Source of the DNA: Clostridia bacterium
GTDB lineage: Bacteria; Bacillota; Clostridia; Christensenellales; Aristaeellaceae
DNA: 62,028 nt
Assembly: GCA_017516765.1 (NCBI GenBank)
Contig: JAFXBE010000100.1
Location: 1 to 62,028 of the forward strand
Reading direction: 5' to 3'
Numbering within the stretch: the stretch's first letter is position 1; each line of letters begins with the position of its first letter. The notes under the pieces were generated by a model. It was not told where the DNA came from. It did no database searches and saw only the letters and a program-made list of their open reading frames with translations. Both the position numbers and the translations under genes were made by a program. Positions 16,054 through 23,800 of this stretch are shown here, piece after piece.

Positions 16054-19000
16054 TTGTTAGGCACAAAGAAAGTGATTGGCGTATGCATAACCAATGTGCA
16101 GAATACCACCCACGCTGATTTTGTGAACCATCTCTATCAGCTTGCGCAGAAGCAGCAGATCAGGCTGGTGGTTCTCAACAGCTTTCTGGATTTTGGCCGC
16201 CGGGATGCGTTTGCACAGGGCGCAGCTTCTGTTTATGGTCTGTTGGATTTCGACTTGCTGGATGCTGCGATCATTATGGCCGATAGCTTTGCCGATCAGA
16301 CCGTTGTGCAGCATACGGCGGCGCGGATCCGGAGCCGCGGCATTCCGTTGGTGGTGGTAAACGGGCAGGCGGAAGGGGCAAACACCATCCGCGGCGACGG
16401 GCGCGATGCCTTTAAGCAGATGATCAGTCATGTGATCCGCGAGCATGGCGCAAGGTCTACCTGTCTGATGACCGACAGCCGGGAGACACCGTATCTTACT
16501 TGGTATCGGGAGGCATTGGAAGAAAACAGCATCCGGCCGGATGAGACCTTTGTACGCTATGGTTGCGGTCAGCCCGGTGGGGCGCGGCAGGCTGTGGATG
16601 AGCTGCTGGCAGGCGACAGCCGGTTGCCTCAGGCCTTTATCTGCACCGATGACCGGATGGCTTTTTCCGTCTGCGATGCTTTACGCGAGCAGGGCTACCG
16701 CGTGCCCGACGATGTGATCGTTACCGGCTTTGGCGGTATTCCGGATGCGCAGCATTTCTCCCCCAGACTGACCACCTGCAGCCAAAACATGTCCGGGCTG
16801 GCCCGCAAATGCCTTGCCGGTATCTGCGATATGCTGGACGGAAAAGAGGTTCCTGAAGAGCAGACCAATTACTATACGGTCGACTACACAGAGTCCTGCG
16901 GCTGCCAGTCGATGAATACCAGCGACATGCACGCCACCATCTGCCGTCTGTACTGCTTTGCCGGTGAACAGGACGCCCATGAGGACGAAATGTATTCGTG
17001 CATTGACCGGGTTCTGGCCATGGACGATGTGAACGGTCTGTATCCGGCATTGTCCGGGTGTATGCAGGAGCGTTCCTGCGTGTGTCTGGAGCCATCCCTT
17101 TTCGGGTTGGAACAGAAAAATGCCGCAGATGAGCTGCTGACCGTTCCTTCTGCCGATCTGGCACTCCTGCCGGGCGAGGTGCAGCCGATGCGGCGTACCG
17201 ATGTGATCCCACGGAAGGATGAATGGGCGGGGGAGGAAAGCCTGTGCGTGATCAGTGCGGTGTACGCCGGTCAGGAAAGCTGCGGTTATTATGCCGTCAG
17301 AACTTCCGATCTGAATACCGCCATCCGCGGGCTCAAGCGGGAGCTGAAGACCATCAACATCGCCGTCAGCCACGCCCTCAACGAGCTGCGGCAGCGCAAA
17401 ATGCGCATCGGTCTGGAAAACGCCCTGCTTACCGATCCTATTTCCGGTCTGCCCAACGTAAAGGGCGCCCAGCAGTGGTTCGAAAGCTTCTCCCAGCAAG
17501 CGGAGAATCGCAACCGTACCATGGCAATCTCGGTATACGGGGTGCCCAAGTATTCCTATATCTACGAGCATTACGGCATTCAGGACTGCGAAGAGCTGCT
17601 CACCTTTATCGGTAATGCGTTACAGGAATGCAACCCGCAGGACAGCTATATCGCCCATATCGCCGATAACGAATTCGTGGTCATTACCCAGTTCGCTCCC
17701 GGCGCGGATATCGAAGAGACCGTCAATCAGGCGGCCGCCATGTTCTTCAGCAAGGTTACCAGCTACAACGAGCAGAGCAGCAAGACCTATTATCTGGAGA
17801 TCAACCACGGCTGCAGCATTATCGATCCCGGCTGGAGCGGTTCACTGGAATCCTTCGTCAAGTATGCGGTGGGCGAGATGTACCTCAACCGCATGCGTAG
17901 CGGCGATGGGCGGCTGGTAAAGGAAAAGCATTCTTCCGAGGACTATTACAGCGCCTTTAACCTGTTGGTGGAAAAGAACCTGTTCACCTATCATTTCCAG
18001 CCCATTGTGGATGCGCGCACCGGCAACGTGTATGCCTATGAAGCGCTGATGCGTACCGCCGGCGGCATCAACATGTCTCCGCTGGATGTGCTGGAAATCG
18101 CCCGCAAGTACGGCCGTCTCTACGAGATCGAGAAAGCCACCCTGTTCAACGTAATGCGCCATTATGTGGAGCGTTACGAGGAATTCGGAGGGCATCTCCT
18201 GTTTATCAATACCATTCCGGGGCACTTCCTCAATGATGAGGATTGCGAGCTGCTGATGGAGATGTACGGCGAGTATATGGATCACGTGGTGTTTGAGCTT
18301 ACCGAGCAGAACACCATTTCCGACAACGAACTGCAGGCTATCCGTCGCTTGCGCAGGGATGGCGAGAGCGCCCAGATTGCCGTTGACGATTACGGCACCG
18401 GGCATTCCAATATTGTCAACCTGCTGCGCTATGCGCCTCAGGTGATCAAGATCGACCGTTTCCTGATCAGCGGGATCCAGAACGATATCAACAAGCAGAT
18501 GTTCGTAAAGAACACCATCGAGTTTGCCCGCCTCAACGGCATCAAGACGCTGGCGGAGGGCGTTGAGACCTTCGACGAGCTGCAGACGGTTATCGAATAC
18601 GGCATGGATCTGGTGCAGGGCTACTATCTGGGCTATCCCATTGCCGAACCTGTTGTTGCCATTCGGGATCAGGTAAAGAACGAGATCGTTTCCAAGAATA
18701 TACGTCTTTCCAAACTGGACAGCGATATGCGCGCCTATACCGCCAAGGATGGCGAAACGATCAATCTGCTGGATCTGGCGATCAATAAATACACGTTTAT
18801 CGATGTGTTCGGCGGTCAGGTCACGCTGGTGGGCGAGAAGGATCACACGGTGGATATGGTTGTGCGCGTTGCCGACAACGTAAAGGCCACGCTGGTGTTC
18901 CACAATGCCAACTTCAAGGGCGCGACCGAGACCACCGTGCAGATCGGCAGCGGCTGTCAGGTGGATCTGGTGCTGGAGGGCGAGAATACCCTCTACAAGG

Positions 19001-19914
19001 AAGGCATTCTTGTGCCGCCTACCTCTTCTCTGCTGGTAAAGGGCAACGGCAATCTGACCATCATTGCCAGCCGCAACGAGGGCGTGGGTATCGGTGCGAA
19101 TTACCATTCTCCCTACGGCAGCCTTACTTTCGATCTGACCGGCGCCATCAATGTGGAGGCTTCCGGCGATAATGTGGTGTGCATCGGCGGCGGCAAGACC
19201 GTAAAGGAATGCATCCACATGATCAACGGCAGCTTCAATCTGGATGCCAAGGGCATCAACATCATCGGCGTGGGCAGTTCCAGCGGCAATGCGGATATCC
19301 GGGTGGAGAATGCCGAGCTGCGCGTGCATTGCGCCGGCGACGATGCCGTGGCCATCGGCAGTGTTTCCGGGCGCGCCAAGGTAAGATCCACCGGTTATAT
19401 CGAAGTGCTCAACGATTGCGAAAACGCCGTGGGCATCGGCAGTATGTCCGGGCGTGAAAGCGAACTGTATTTCAACCGCGGCAAGGTGAAGGTGATCAAC
19501 CGCTGCTTCGAGAGCACCTGCATCGGCTCTATGGAAGGCAGCATTATGATCTACTGCACCGGCGCAGTGGTGGATATCTATGCCGAGGGTACCAAGGTGA
19601 CGGGTATCGGCAGCATGAACGGCCGTGCCCAGACCATTGTTTCCAGCGGTACGCTGTGCCTCAGCTTCCTTGCGGCCACGGTGCTGGCACACGGCAACAC
19701 CCATTGCCAGCTGACCATCAACGGTGGCAACGTGCTGATGGAGGGGCTGGACATTCGCGCCAAGAACCTGTTCGGCATGCCTCTGGTGGCCGTCAGGATC
19801 GAGGAAAACAGCTTCGAAAAGCAGATCGATACCGATTTGGGCAGCTATATCTACCGCGCCCAGCGGGATGCGGATCATCCCAACCTGTGCGTGTTCCTGC
19901 CCGAGGAAGCATAA
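16054..19914 (+). CDS. LacI-like sensor / degenerate GGDEF / EAL phosphodiesterase / beta-helix fusion
   Basis: This is a 1286-residue cytoplasmic protein. Residues 1-285 look like a periplasmic-binding-protein fold of LacI-family regulators (KKVIGVCITNVQN, FICTDDRMAFSVCDALREQG, VTGFGG) without a DNA-binding head. Residues about 450-600 form a GGDEF domain whose signature is ADNEFVVI, so it should not make cyclic di-GMP. Residues about 640-880 form an EAL domain with the catalytic set intact: YEALMR, FINTIP, FELTEQ, DDYGTGHSN, KIDRFLI, AEGVET. Residues about 905-1270 are repeats such as GIGSMSGR typical of a parallel beta-helix. The TTG start at 16054 is set by AAAGGAG at 16041-16047. Likely role: sugar- or polymer-controlled breakdown of cyclic di-GMP. 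The EAL call is firm; the coupling is inferred. Confidence 0.85.
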   Translation: MLGTKKVIGVCITNVQNTTHADFVNHLYQLAQKQQIRLVVLNSFLDFGRRDAFAQGAASVYGLLDFDLLDAAIIMADSFADQTVVQHTAARIRSRGIPLVVVNGQAEGANTIRGDGRDAFKQMISHVIREHGARSTCLMTDSRETPYLTWYREALEENSIRPDETFVRYGCGQPGGARQAVDELLAGDSRLPQAFICTDDRMAFSVCDALREQGYRVPDDVIVTGFGGIPDAQHFSPRLTTCSQNMSGLARKCLAGICDMLDGKEVPEEQTNYYTVDYTESCGCQSMNTSDMHATICRLYCFAGEQDAHEDEMYSCIDRVLAMDDVNGLYPALSGCMQERSCVCLEPSLFGLEQKNAADELLTVPSADLALLPGEVQPMRRTDVIPRKDEWAGEESLCVISAVYAGQESCGYYAVRTSDLNTAIRGLKRELKTINIAVSHALNELRQRKMRIGLENALLTDPISGLPNVKGAQQWFESFSQQAENRNRTMAISVYGVPKYSYIYEHYGIQDCEELLTFIGNALQECNPQDSYIAHIADNEFVVITQFAPGADIEETVNQAAAMFFSKVTSYNEQSSKTYYLEINHGCSIIDPGWSGSLESFVKYAVGEMYLNRMRSGDGRLVKEKHSSEDYYSAFNLLVEKNLFTYHFQPIVDARTGNVYAYEALMRTAGGINMSPLDVLEIARKYGRLYEIEKATLFNVMRHYVERYEEFGGHLLFINTIPGHFLNDEDCELLMEMYGEYMDHVVFELTEQNTISDNELQAIRRLRRDGESAQIAVDDYGTGHSNIVNLLRYAPQVIKIDRFLISGIQNDINKQMFVKNTIEFARLNGIKTLAEGVETFDELQTVIEYGMDLVQGYYLGYPIAEPVVAIRDQVKNEIVSKNIRLSKLDSDMRAYTAKDGETINLLDLAINKYTFIDVFGGQVTLVGEKDHTVDMVVRVADNVKATLVFHNANFKGATETTVQIGSGCQVDLVLEGENTLYKEGILVPPTSSLLVKGNGNLTIIASRNEGVGIGANYHSPYGSLTFDLTGAINVEASGDNVVCIGGGKTVKECIHMINGSFNLDAKGINIIGVGSSSGNADIRVENAELRVHCAGDDAVAIGSVSGRAKVRSTGYIEVLNDCENAVGIGSMSGRESELYFNRGKVKVINRCFESTCIGSMEGSIMIYCTGAVVDIYAEGTKVTGIGSMNGRAQTIVSSGTLCLSFLAATVLAHGNTHCQLTINGGNVLMEGLDIRAKNLFGMPLVAVRIEENSFEKQIDTDLGSYIYRAQRDADHPNLCVFLPEEA

Positions 19915-19930
19915 CCGAACAATCCAATAG

Positions 19931-19973
19931 ACCCCAGCCCCGCAGCTGCCTGGATGCGGGGCTGGGGTTTTTT
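19931..19973 (+). terminator. Strong rho-independent terminator of the EAL fusion gene
   Basis: ACCCCAGCCCCGCA (19931-19944) pairs with TGCGGGGCTGGGGT (19955-19968), followed by TTTTT. Confidence 0.9.
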
Positions 19974-20009
19974 GTGCAGCCAATCAAATTCAATCCGCCG
20001 GAACGAAAA

Positions 20010-21008
20010 TTAACGGCTCAGATGCTCGTTGAATAAGTACATCTTGTAATCATCCGGGCTGAATACCCTGTCTGATGACGGGTCCCCGTATTTCTGGGTT
20101 AACTCAGCCCATGTGCAGTGCTTTGCAATGTTCAGAGCGGGGGTGTTTCCGGACAGGATGTCGGGGACCAGCTTTCCCGGTTCGTCGGTCTTCAGATTGC
20201 CGATTTTCCACGGCTCTGTCATGTGAGTGAAGTTGTAGAAAACATCAAAGCAGTTAGAGATGTTCAACGTTATGACGTTTCCGATCCGGAAAGAGGGAGA
20301 AGAGAAATCGTTTCGCAGCATTTGACAGCATTCCGCTTCCGAGAGGATACTGTCATAATCAAGAAACACCTCTTTCAGTTGTTCCGGTATATGATGCTTT
20401 TGGATCCGGGTAGGATACAGCTTCCGGTTTTCACCGTCGCAGCTTCCTTCGTGGACAAAAAACTCAAGATCGGGACAGCGGTTCTTCTTGATTTCCATTG
20501 CCATATGGAATAACCGGGCGATTTCCTCTCTGTTATCCTCGTACAGGAAGCACTGCCAGCGCGGGATAATGCCGCTGCTTATGAGCAGATCACTGGCGAG
20601 CATCACTTCCCGATAGGCACCTTTTCTGCCGACATATCTGTCCTGCGTTGATTCGAGCCCGAAAAACGTCAGCTGTACCTTCTTTACGCCGACAGATTTC
20701 AGAAAAGGAATATACCGATCATCTCTTACAATGCGGTAAAAGCTTGCCAGTTCAAAACGCTCGGGAGCGGCATTGCGGGAAATCTCCAGGTCTCTTTTCC
20801 AGCGTTCTGCATAGTCGTCGCAATAGTCCGGTTCCCGCAGCCAACTGTAATAGGCGATCTTATCAAAATACCCGGAAAAGTAATCGACAATAAAGCGATC
20901 CGATCCTTCTTCCATTCTTCCGTTGGGCATATGACCAAGCCAGCAATGAGCGCACCGGTTCGGGCAGCCGTACATGTCAACAACCAGATTCAGCATGTTT
21001 TCGTTCAT
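20010..21008 (-). CDS. Radical SAM protein of unknown substrate
   Basis: This 332-residue protein has the iron-sulfur motif near its N-terminus as CPNRCAHCW (CxxxCxxC), within MYGCPNRCAHCWLGH. This is the SAM-cleaving [4Fe-4S] site. Later motifs KKVQLTFFGLESTQDRYVGR and SDLLISSGIIPRWQCFLYED fit the barrel of the family. There is no SPASM-type cysteine cluster, although single cysteines occur in the C-terminal half. GGAG upstream of the ATG at 21008 supports the start. It lies 130 bases downstream of the flavin reductase gene on the same strand and could share its transcript, but no pathway is evident. Confidence 0.85.
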   Translation of the reverse strand: MNENMLNLVVDMYGCPNRCAHCWLGHMPNGRMEEGSDRFIVDYFSGYFDKIAYYSWLREPDYCDDYAERWKRDLEISRNAAPERFELASFYRIVRDDRYIPFLKSVGVKKVQLTFFGLESTQDRYVGRKGAYREVMLASDLLISSGIIPRWQCFLYEDNREEIARLFHMAMEIKKNRCPDLEFFVHEGSCDGENRKLYPTRIQKHHIPEQLKEVFLDYDSILSEAECCQMLRNDFSSPSFRIGNVITLNISNCFDVFYNFTHMTEPWKIGNLKTDEPGKLVPDILSGNTPALNIAKHCTWAELTQKYGDPSSDRVFSPDDYKMYLFNEHLSR

Positions 21009-21138
21009 TTTTTGCTCCGTATATTCAAATTTGTCGCTTTGGTTCCGAAACCTGCCATGCCCGCGGTTCCGGCAGGATGCCCTGTTGCCCGCAACGGTTG
21101 GGCAGGAGGACAGAGCTTTGTTCTCTGCGGGTCACAAT

Positions 21139-21711
21139 CTACGGTTCGCCGAAATCACCGATCCTGCCGAGCAATTGCCCGATGCTGTGATACATGCCGG
21201 AATAGATGACCGGGTCGAGCTTGGTCAGATCCACATCAAAGAGGTCGGAACATTCCAGCCGTTCATCGATCTGGATGTTCTTGATGCTGCAAAAGAAAGT
21301 GGTGGATTGCCCTGTTTCCACGGCATTGACCACTTCGCATTCGTATACCCAGCGGCTTGCATCCAGGACAGGCACATCCACAATCTCGCCTCTGCTTACT
21401 GCGTATGGAATACCGTCTTTCGTTCCGTCCTTTGCGTGGTGGGCGCCCAGATAATCCATCAGGGGAAGCATGTCGGCGCTTACCAGATTCACACTGAGAA
21501 TACCGGTTCGGAGCACGTTCTGCTTGGTTCTCTTTGTACCGAACATACTGATGGTCAGCAGATAATCGTTGTCCTTTTCGTTCGTAATACTGACCCATGT
21601 AATGGGGGCGAAATTCGGGGTGCCGTCATCGTTGTTGGTTCCGATGATGAAAGCAGGCTGTACGCACATGGAAAAATGGGTTCCGACCGATTTGCGTTTG
21701 ATGGTCTTCAT
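21139..21711 (-). CDS. Flavin reductase family protein (FMN-binding)
   Basis: This 190-residue protein has the split-barrel flavin reductase fold: FSMCVQPAFIIGTNNDDGTP, NFAPITWVSIT, TKQNVLRTGILSVNLVSADM, and a C-terminal dimerisation part ending DPVIYSGMYHSIGQLLG. Such proteins bind FMN and reduce it, or act as FMN oxidoreductases, in the cytoplasm. The ATG at 21711 is preferred to the one at 21720 because GGAG directly abuts the latter but is nine bases from the former. Its promoter belongs to the conserved element at 21747-21776. Confidence 0.85.
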   Translation of the reverse strand: MKTIKRKSVGTHFSMCVQPAFIIGTNNDDGTPNFAPITWVSITNEKDNDYLLTISMFGTKRTKQNVLRTGILSVNLVSADMLPLMDYLGAHHAKDGTKDGIPYAVSRGEIVDVPVLDASRWVYECEVVNAVETGQSTTFFCSIKNIQIDERLECSDLFDVDLTKLDPVIYSGMYHSIGQLLGRIGDFGEP

Positions 21712-21746
21712 GGTTTTCATCTCCGCAATGCAATGTTGTTATGATT

Positions 21747-21776
21747 ATTCTATCATGGCTGTACAAAAAACCGCAA
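21747..21776 (-). promoter_or_regulatory. Promoter of the flavin reductase gene, member of a repeated promoter family
   Basis: Read on the minus strand it is TTGCGG (21776-21771), 18 bases, then TAGAAT (21752-21747) preceded by TGA. The same arrangement, with conserved spacer bases, occurs at 57329-57358 and 58050-58079, and a looser version at 34710-34739. Confidence 0.6.
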
Positions 21777-21804
21777 GCACCGCATGCTTCGTATTCCTGC
21801 AGAA

Positions 21805-21844
21805 CAAAACGAGCGTGCATCCGGCACGAAACCGGATGCACGCT
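21805..21844 (-). terminator. Terminator of the secreted SH3 protein gene (minus strand)
   Basis: AGCGTGCATCCGG (21812-21824) pairs with CCGGATGCACGCT (21832-21844). On the minus strand it is followed shortly by TTTT (complement of 21805-21808). The hairpin also resembles those of the repeated elements near 57.47 kb and 58.2 kb. Confidence 0.65.
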
Positions 21845-21920
21845 TCTATGACAGTTGACAGTTCTCAGGCAGCGATCGGCGGTGCACACCCTGCCGATCG
21901 CCGTTTGTTGCCGGTCTCTA

Positions 21921-23576
21921 TTACGGATAGGCAAGACGCAATTCCGTGTAGAAGGCGGTCAGCTGCTCGGTCCAAGTGGCTTTTTCGCCGTAGCACCACA
22001 GAAACAGCTGTTCCAGCGCATCCCCTGCGGTCAGGGTATGCTGCCGGATGGCTTCCATGGATGCATCATCATAAACGATGGTTCCGCAGTTGTGCACCGC
22101 CTGGGCAAAGGATGCGCTGCCGCCGGTGCTCCAGGCATCCAGCCACCCCAAGGTTCTGGCGTTGTTCAGCACCATACGGAATGTACCTTCGCTGGGATAG
22201 TGTTCATAGCCGTTGGTAAAGGGACTCCTGCTGTCGGTGATCTGCCCTGTGGCTTTGTCTGCGGTAAGGACATAATAATCCTGTTTCCACTCCGGGTGGT
22301 TGCGGGGGTAGGTGTAGATGACAGCGGTGTTTCCCAGATCCTGCACATCGGTTGCATAGTCTGCCTCCAGCTCCGTGGCGGTTAAACCGTACACCTCCGT
22401 CAGAGTATCCTTTGCAGGGGTAAGGACATCGGCAGGTTTTGTTTCCACGGCATAGCAGGGCACGAAGCCGCGCAACGGTACATTGTTTACCGTTGCTTCG
22501 ATGTAAGACCAGTCGCTGCCCAGATAGCCCAACAGGATTACATTGTCCATACCGGGAACAAGTTTGCCGATGGCATCGCGGGAGTTCAGCGGGTCATCCG
22601 TTACGGACGCTTCGTATGCCACATTCACCGGTTGGCGGAGCAGGGAAAGAGGCTTTGCATCGTAAACTTTTGGTAACACCTCGGCAGGGATGTAGCCAAA
22701 ACGCATTTTGTCGGAGGAAATATCGTACTGCACCAGCGCCCATTCGCCATCCGTGCCAAACACCTGCACCCAGTCGTTGGTGCTCATGGATGCCTTGCCG
22801 TTGGCAGAGCGCAGATAATGCTCGCCGGGGCCGGAATAAACGGCATATTTCCGGTTGGAGGTAAAGGATACCTCGTCCGGCTCCGGCAGGTTGCCGGTAT
22901 AGCTGCTGCCGGGAATATCCGGCGGCAGGGTAAGGCTTTCCCGGGCTTCCTGTACTGTGCGCGGGAAGGAGGAAAGGTTGAACTGCTCGAATTGCCGGGG
23001 CGCAATGCCATACACAGTGGTTTTCTTCCAATCGCGGTCGCTGTAGATCAGCTTTCCGGTCTCTACCTGAACGTGCTGGTATGGGGCTTCCTCATCATGT
23101 ATGGCCAGATCGGTCAGATACCAATCGCCCTGTTGCTTTTCGAAGGTATAGTCCAGTTCAAGTTCGCCCTCTGCATCGAAATAGAAAACGGTGAATTTGC
23201 CATATGTCTCATTCTCGATCAGAGGGATTTGCTTGCCCTGCCATACGGCTTTTTCGGACCATGCCGAAACGCGCCATTCCCCTTTTTTGTTTTTATCCAG
23301 AATGCACAGGGCATTGCGTCCCTCTTTTTGCTGCATGGCAAAGGCGGCGGCATGACCGTTTTCGTCATACCCAGCCGCGGCGGGGCGGTTCTGGCTCTCA
23401 ATGGCGGCATCGCCATGGGTCACGCAAGGGATGCTGTAGTCTTTCCAATAACCTTTTTCCAGCACTGCGGCAGCTTCTGCCGGGAGTGGAACCGTCGCCG
23501 GTGCTGCCGAGCACAGCAACAGTGCCGCAAGCGTTGCCAGAACAGTCAGTAAAAGCATTCTCCGTTTGTTTTGCAT
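21921..23576 (-). CDS. Secreted protein with SH3-like domain, unknown function
   Basis: This 551-residue protein has a signal peptide (MQNKRRMLLLTVLATLAALL, then LCSAAPA). The N-terminal half resembles a lectin or immunoglobulin-like fold (GYDENGHAAAFAMQQKEGRN, VFYFDAEGELELDYTFEKQ). An SH3-like segment near residues 245-305 (KYAVYSGPGEHYLRSANGKA, VQVFGTDGEWALVQYD) is the type that binds cell-wall peptides. A second such segment may follow at 325-375. A C-terminal helical region contains LGWLDAWSTGGSASFAQAV. No catalytic motif is seen. It probably sits in the wall. The gene stands alone and ends at the hairpin at 21812-21844. Confidence 0.65.
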   Translation of the reverse strand: MQNKRRMLLLTVLATLAALLLCSAAPATVPLPAEAAAVLEKGYWKDYSIPCVTHGDAAIESQNRPAAAGYDENGHAAAFAMQQKEGRNALCILDKNKKGEWRVSAWSEKAVWQGKQIPLIENETYGKFTVFYFDAEGELELDYTFEKQQGDWYLTDLAIHDEEAPYQHVQVETGKLIYSDRDWKKTTVYGIAPRQFEQFNLSSFPRTVQEARESLTLPPDIPGSSYTGNLPEPDEVSFTSNRKYAVYSGPGEHYLRSANGKASMSTNDWVQVFGTDGEWALVQYDISSDKMRFGYIPAEVLPKVYDAKPLSLLRQPVNVAYEASVTDDPLNSRDAIGKLVPGMDNVILLGYLGSDWSYIEATVNNVPLRGFVPCYAVETKPADVLTPAKDTLTEVYGLTATELEADYATDVQDLGNTAVIYTYPRNHPEWKQDYYVLTADKATGQITDSRSPFTNGYEHYPSEGTFRMVLNNARTLGWLDAWSTGGSASFAQAVHNCGTIVYDDASMEAIRQHTLTAGDALEQLFLWCYGEKATWTEQLTAFYTELRLAYP

Positions 23577-23735
23577 AGGTCAGCTCCTCTTTCTTTCGTG
23601 CAGGTGATCGGGGTTAGCGCGCTTGATGATATAACGGTACAGAGTGTTAAAAAATTGCAAAGCCGATAACAGGCGGCGCATTTTACAATTGTGGCATACC
23701 GGTATAGGAAATACCGGCACACACGGCTGTACGCG

Positions 23736-23775
23736 AAAACTCCGCCGACAGCGCTTGCTGTACAGGCGGAGCTTT
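23736..23775 (-). terminator. Terminator of the GH3 gene (minus strand)
   Basis: On the minus strand CTCCGCC and GGCGGAG (within 23765-23771 and 23740-23746) form a stem with an internal CAGC/GCTG pairing, followed by TTTT. Confidence 0.7.
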
Positions 23776-23800
23776 TCGGGATATATCGTTGTTTTGCCGA

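Noticed and set aside
17414..17700. Active diguanylate cyclase in the EAL fusion
   Set aside because: The signature reads ADNEFVVI, lacking the Gly-Gly-Asp/Glu-Glu-Phe needed for GTP turnover; at most it binds nucleotide.
17842..19983. 713-codon minus-strand frame across the EAL fusion
   Set aside because: Antisense to an EAL domain with all catalytic motifs; no start signal or domain.
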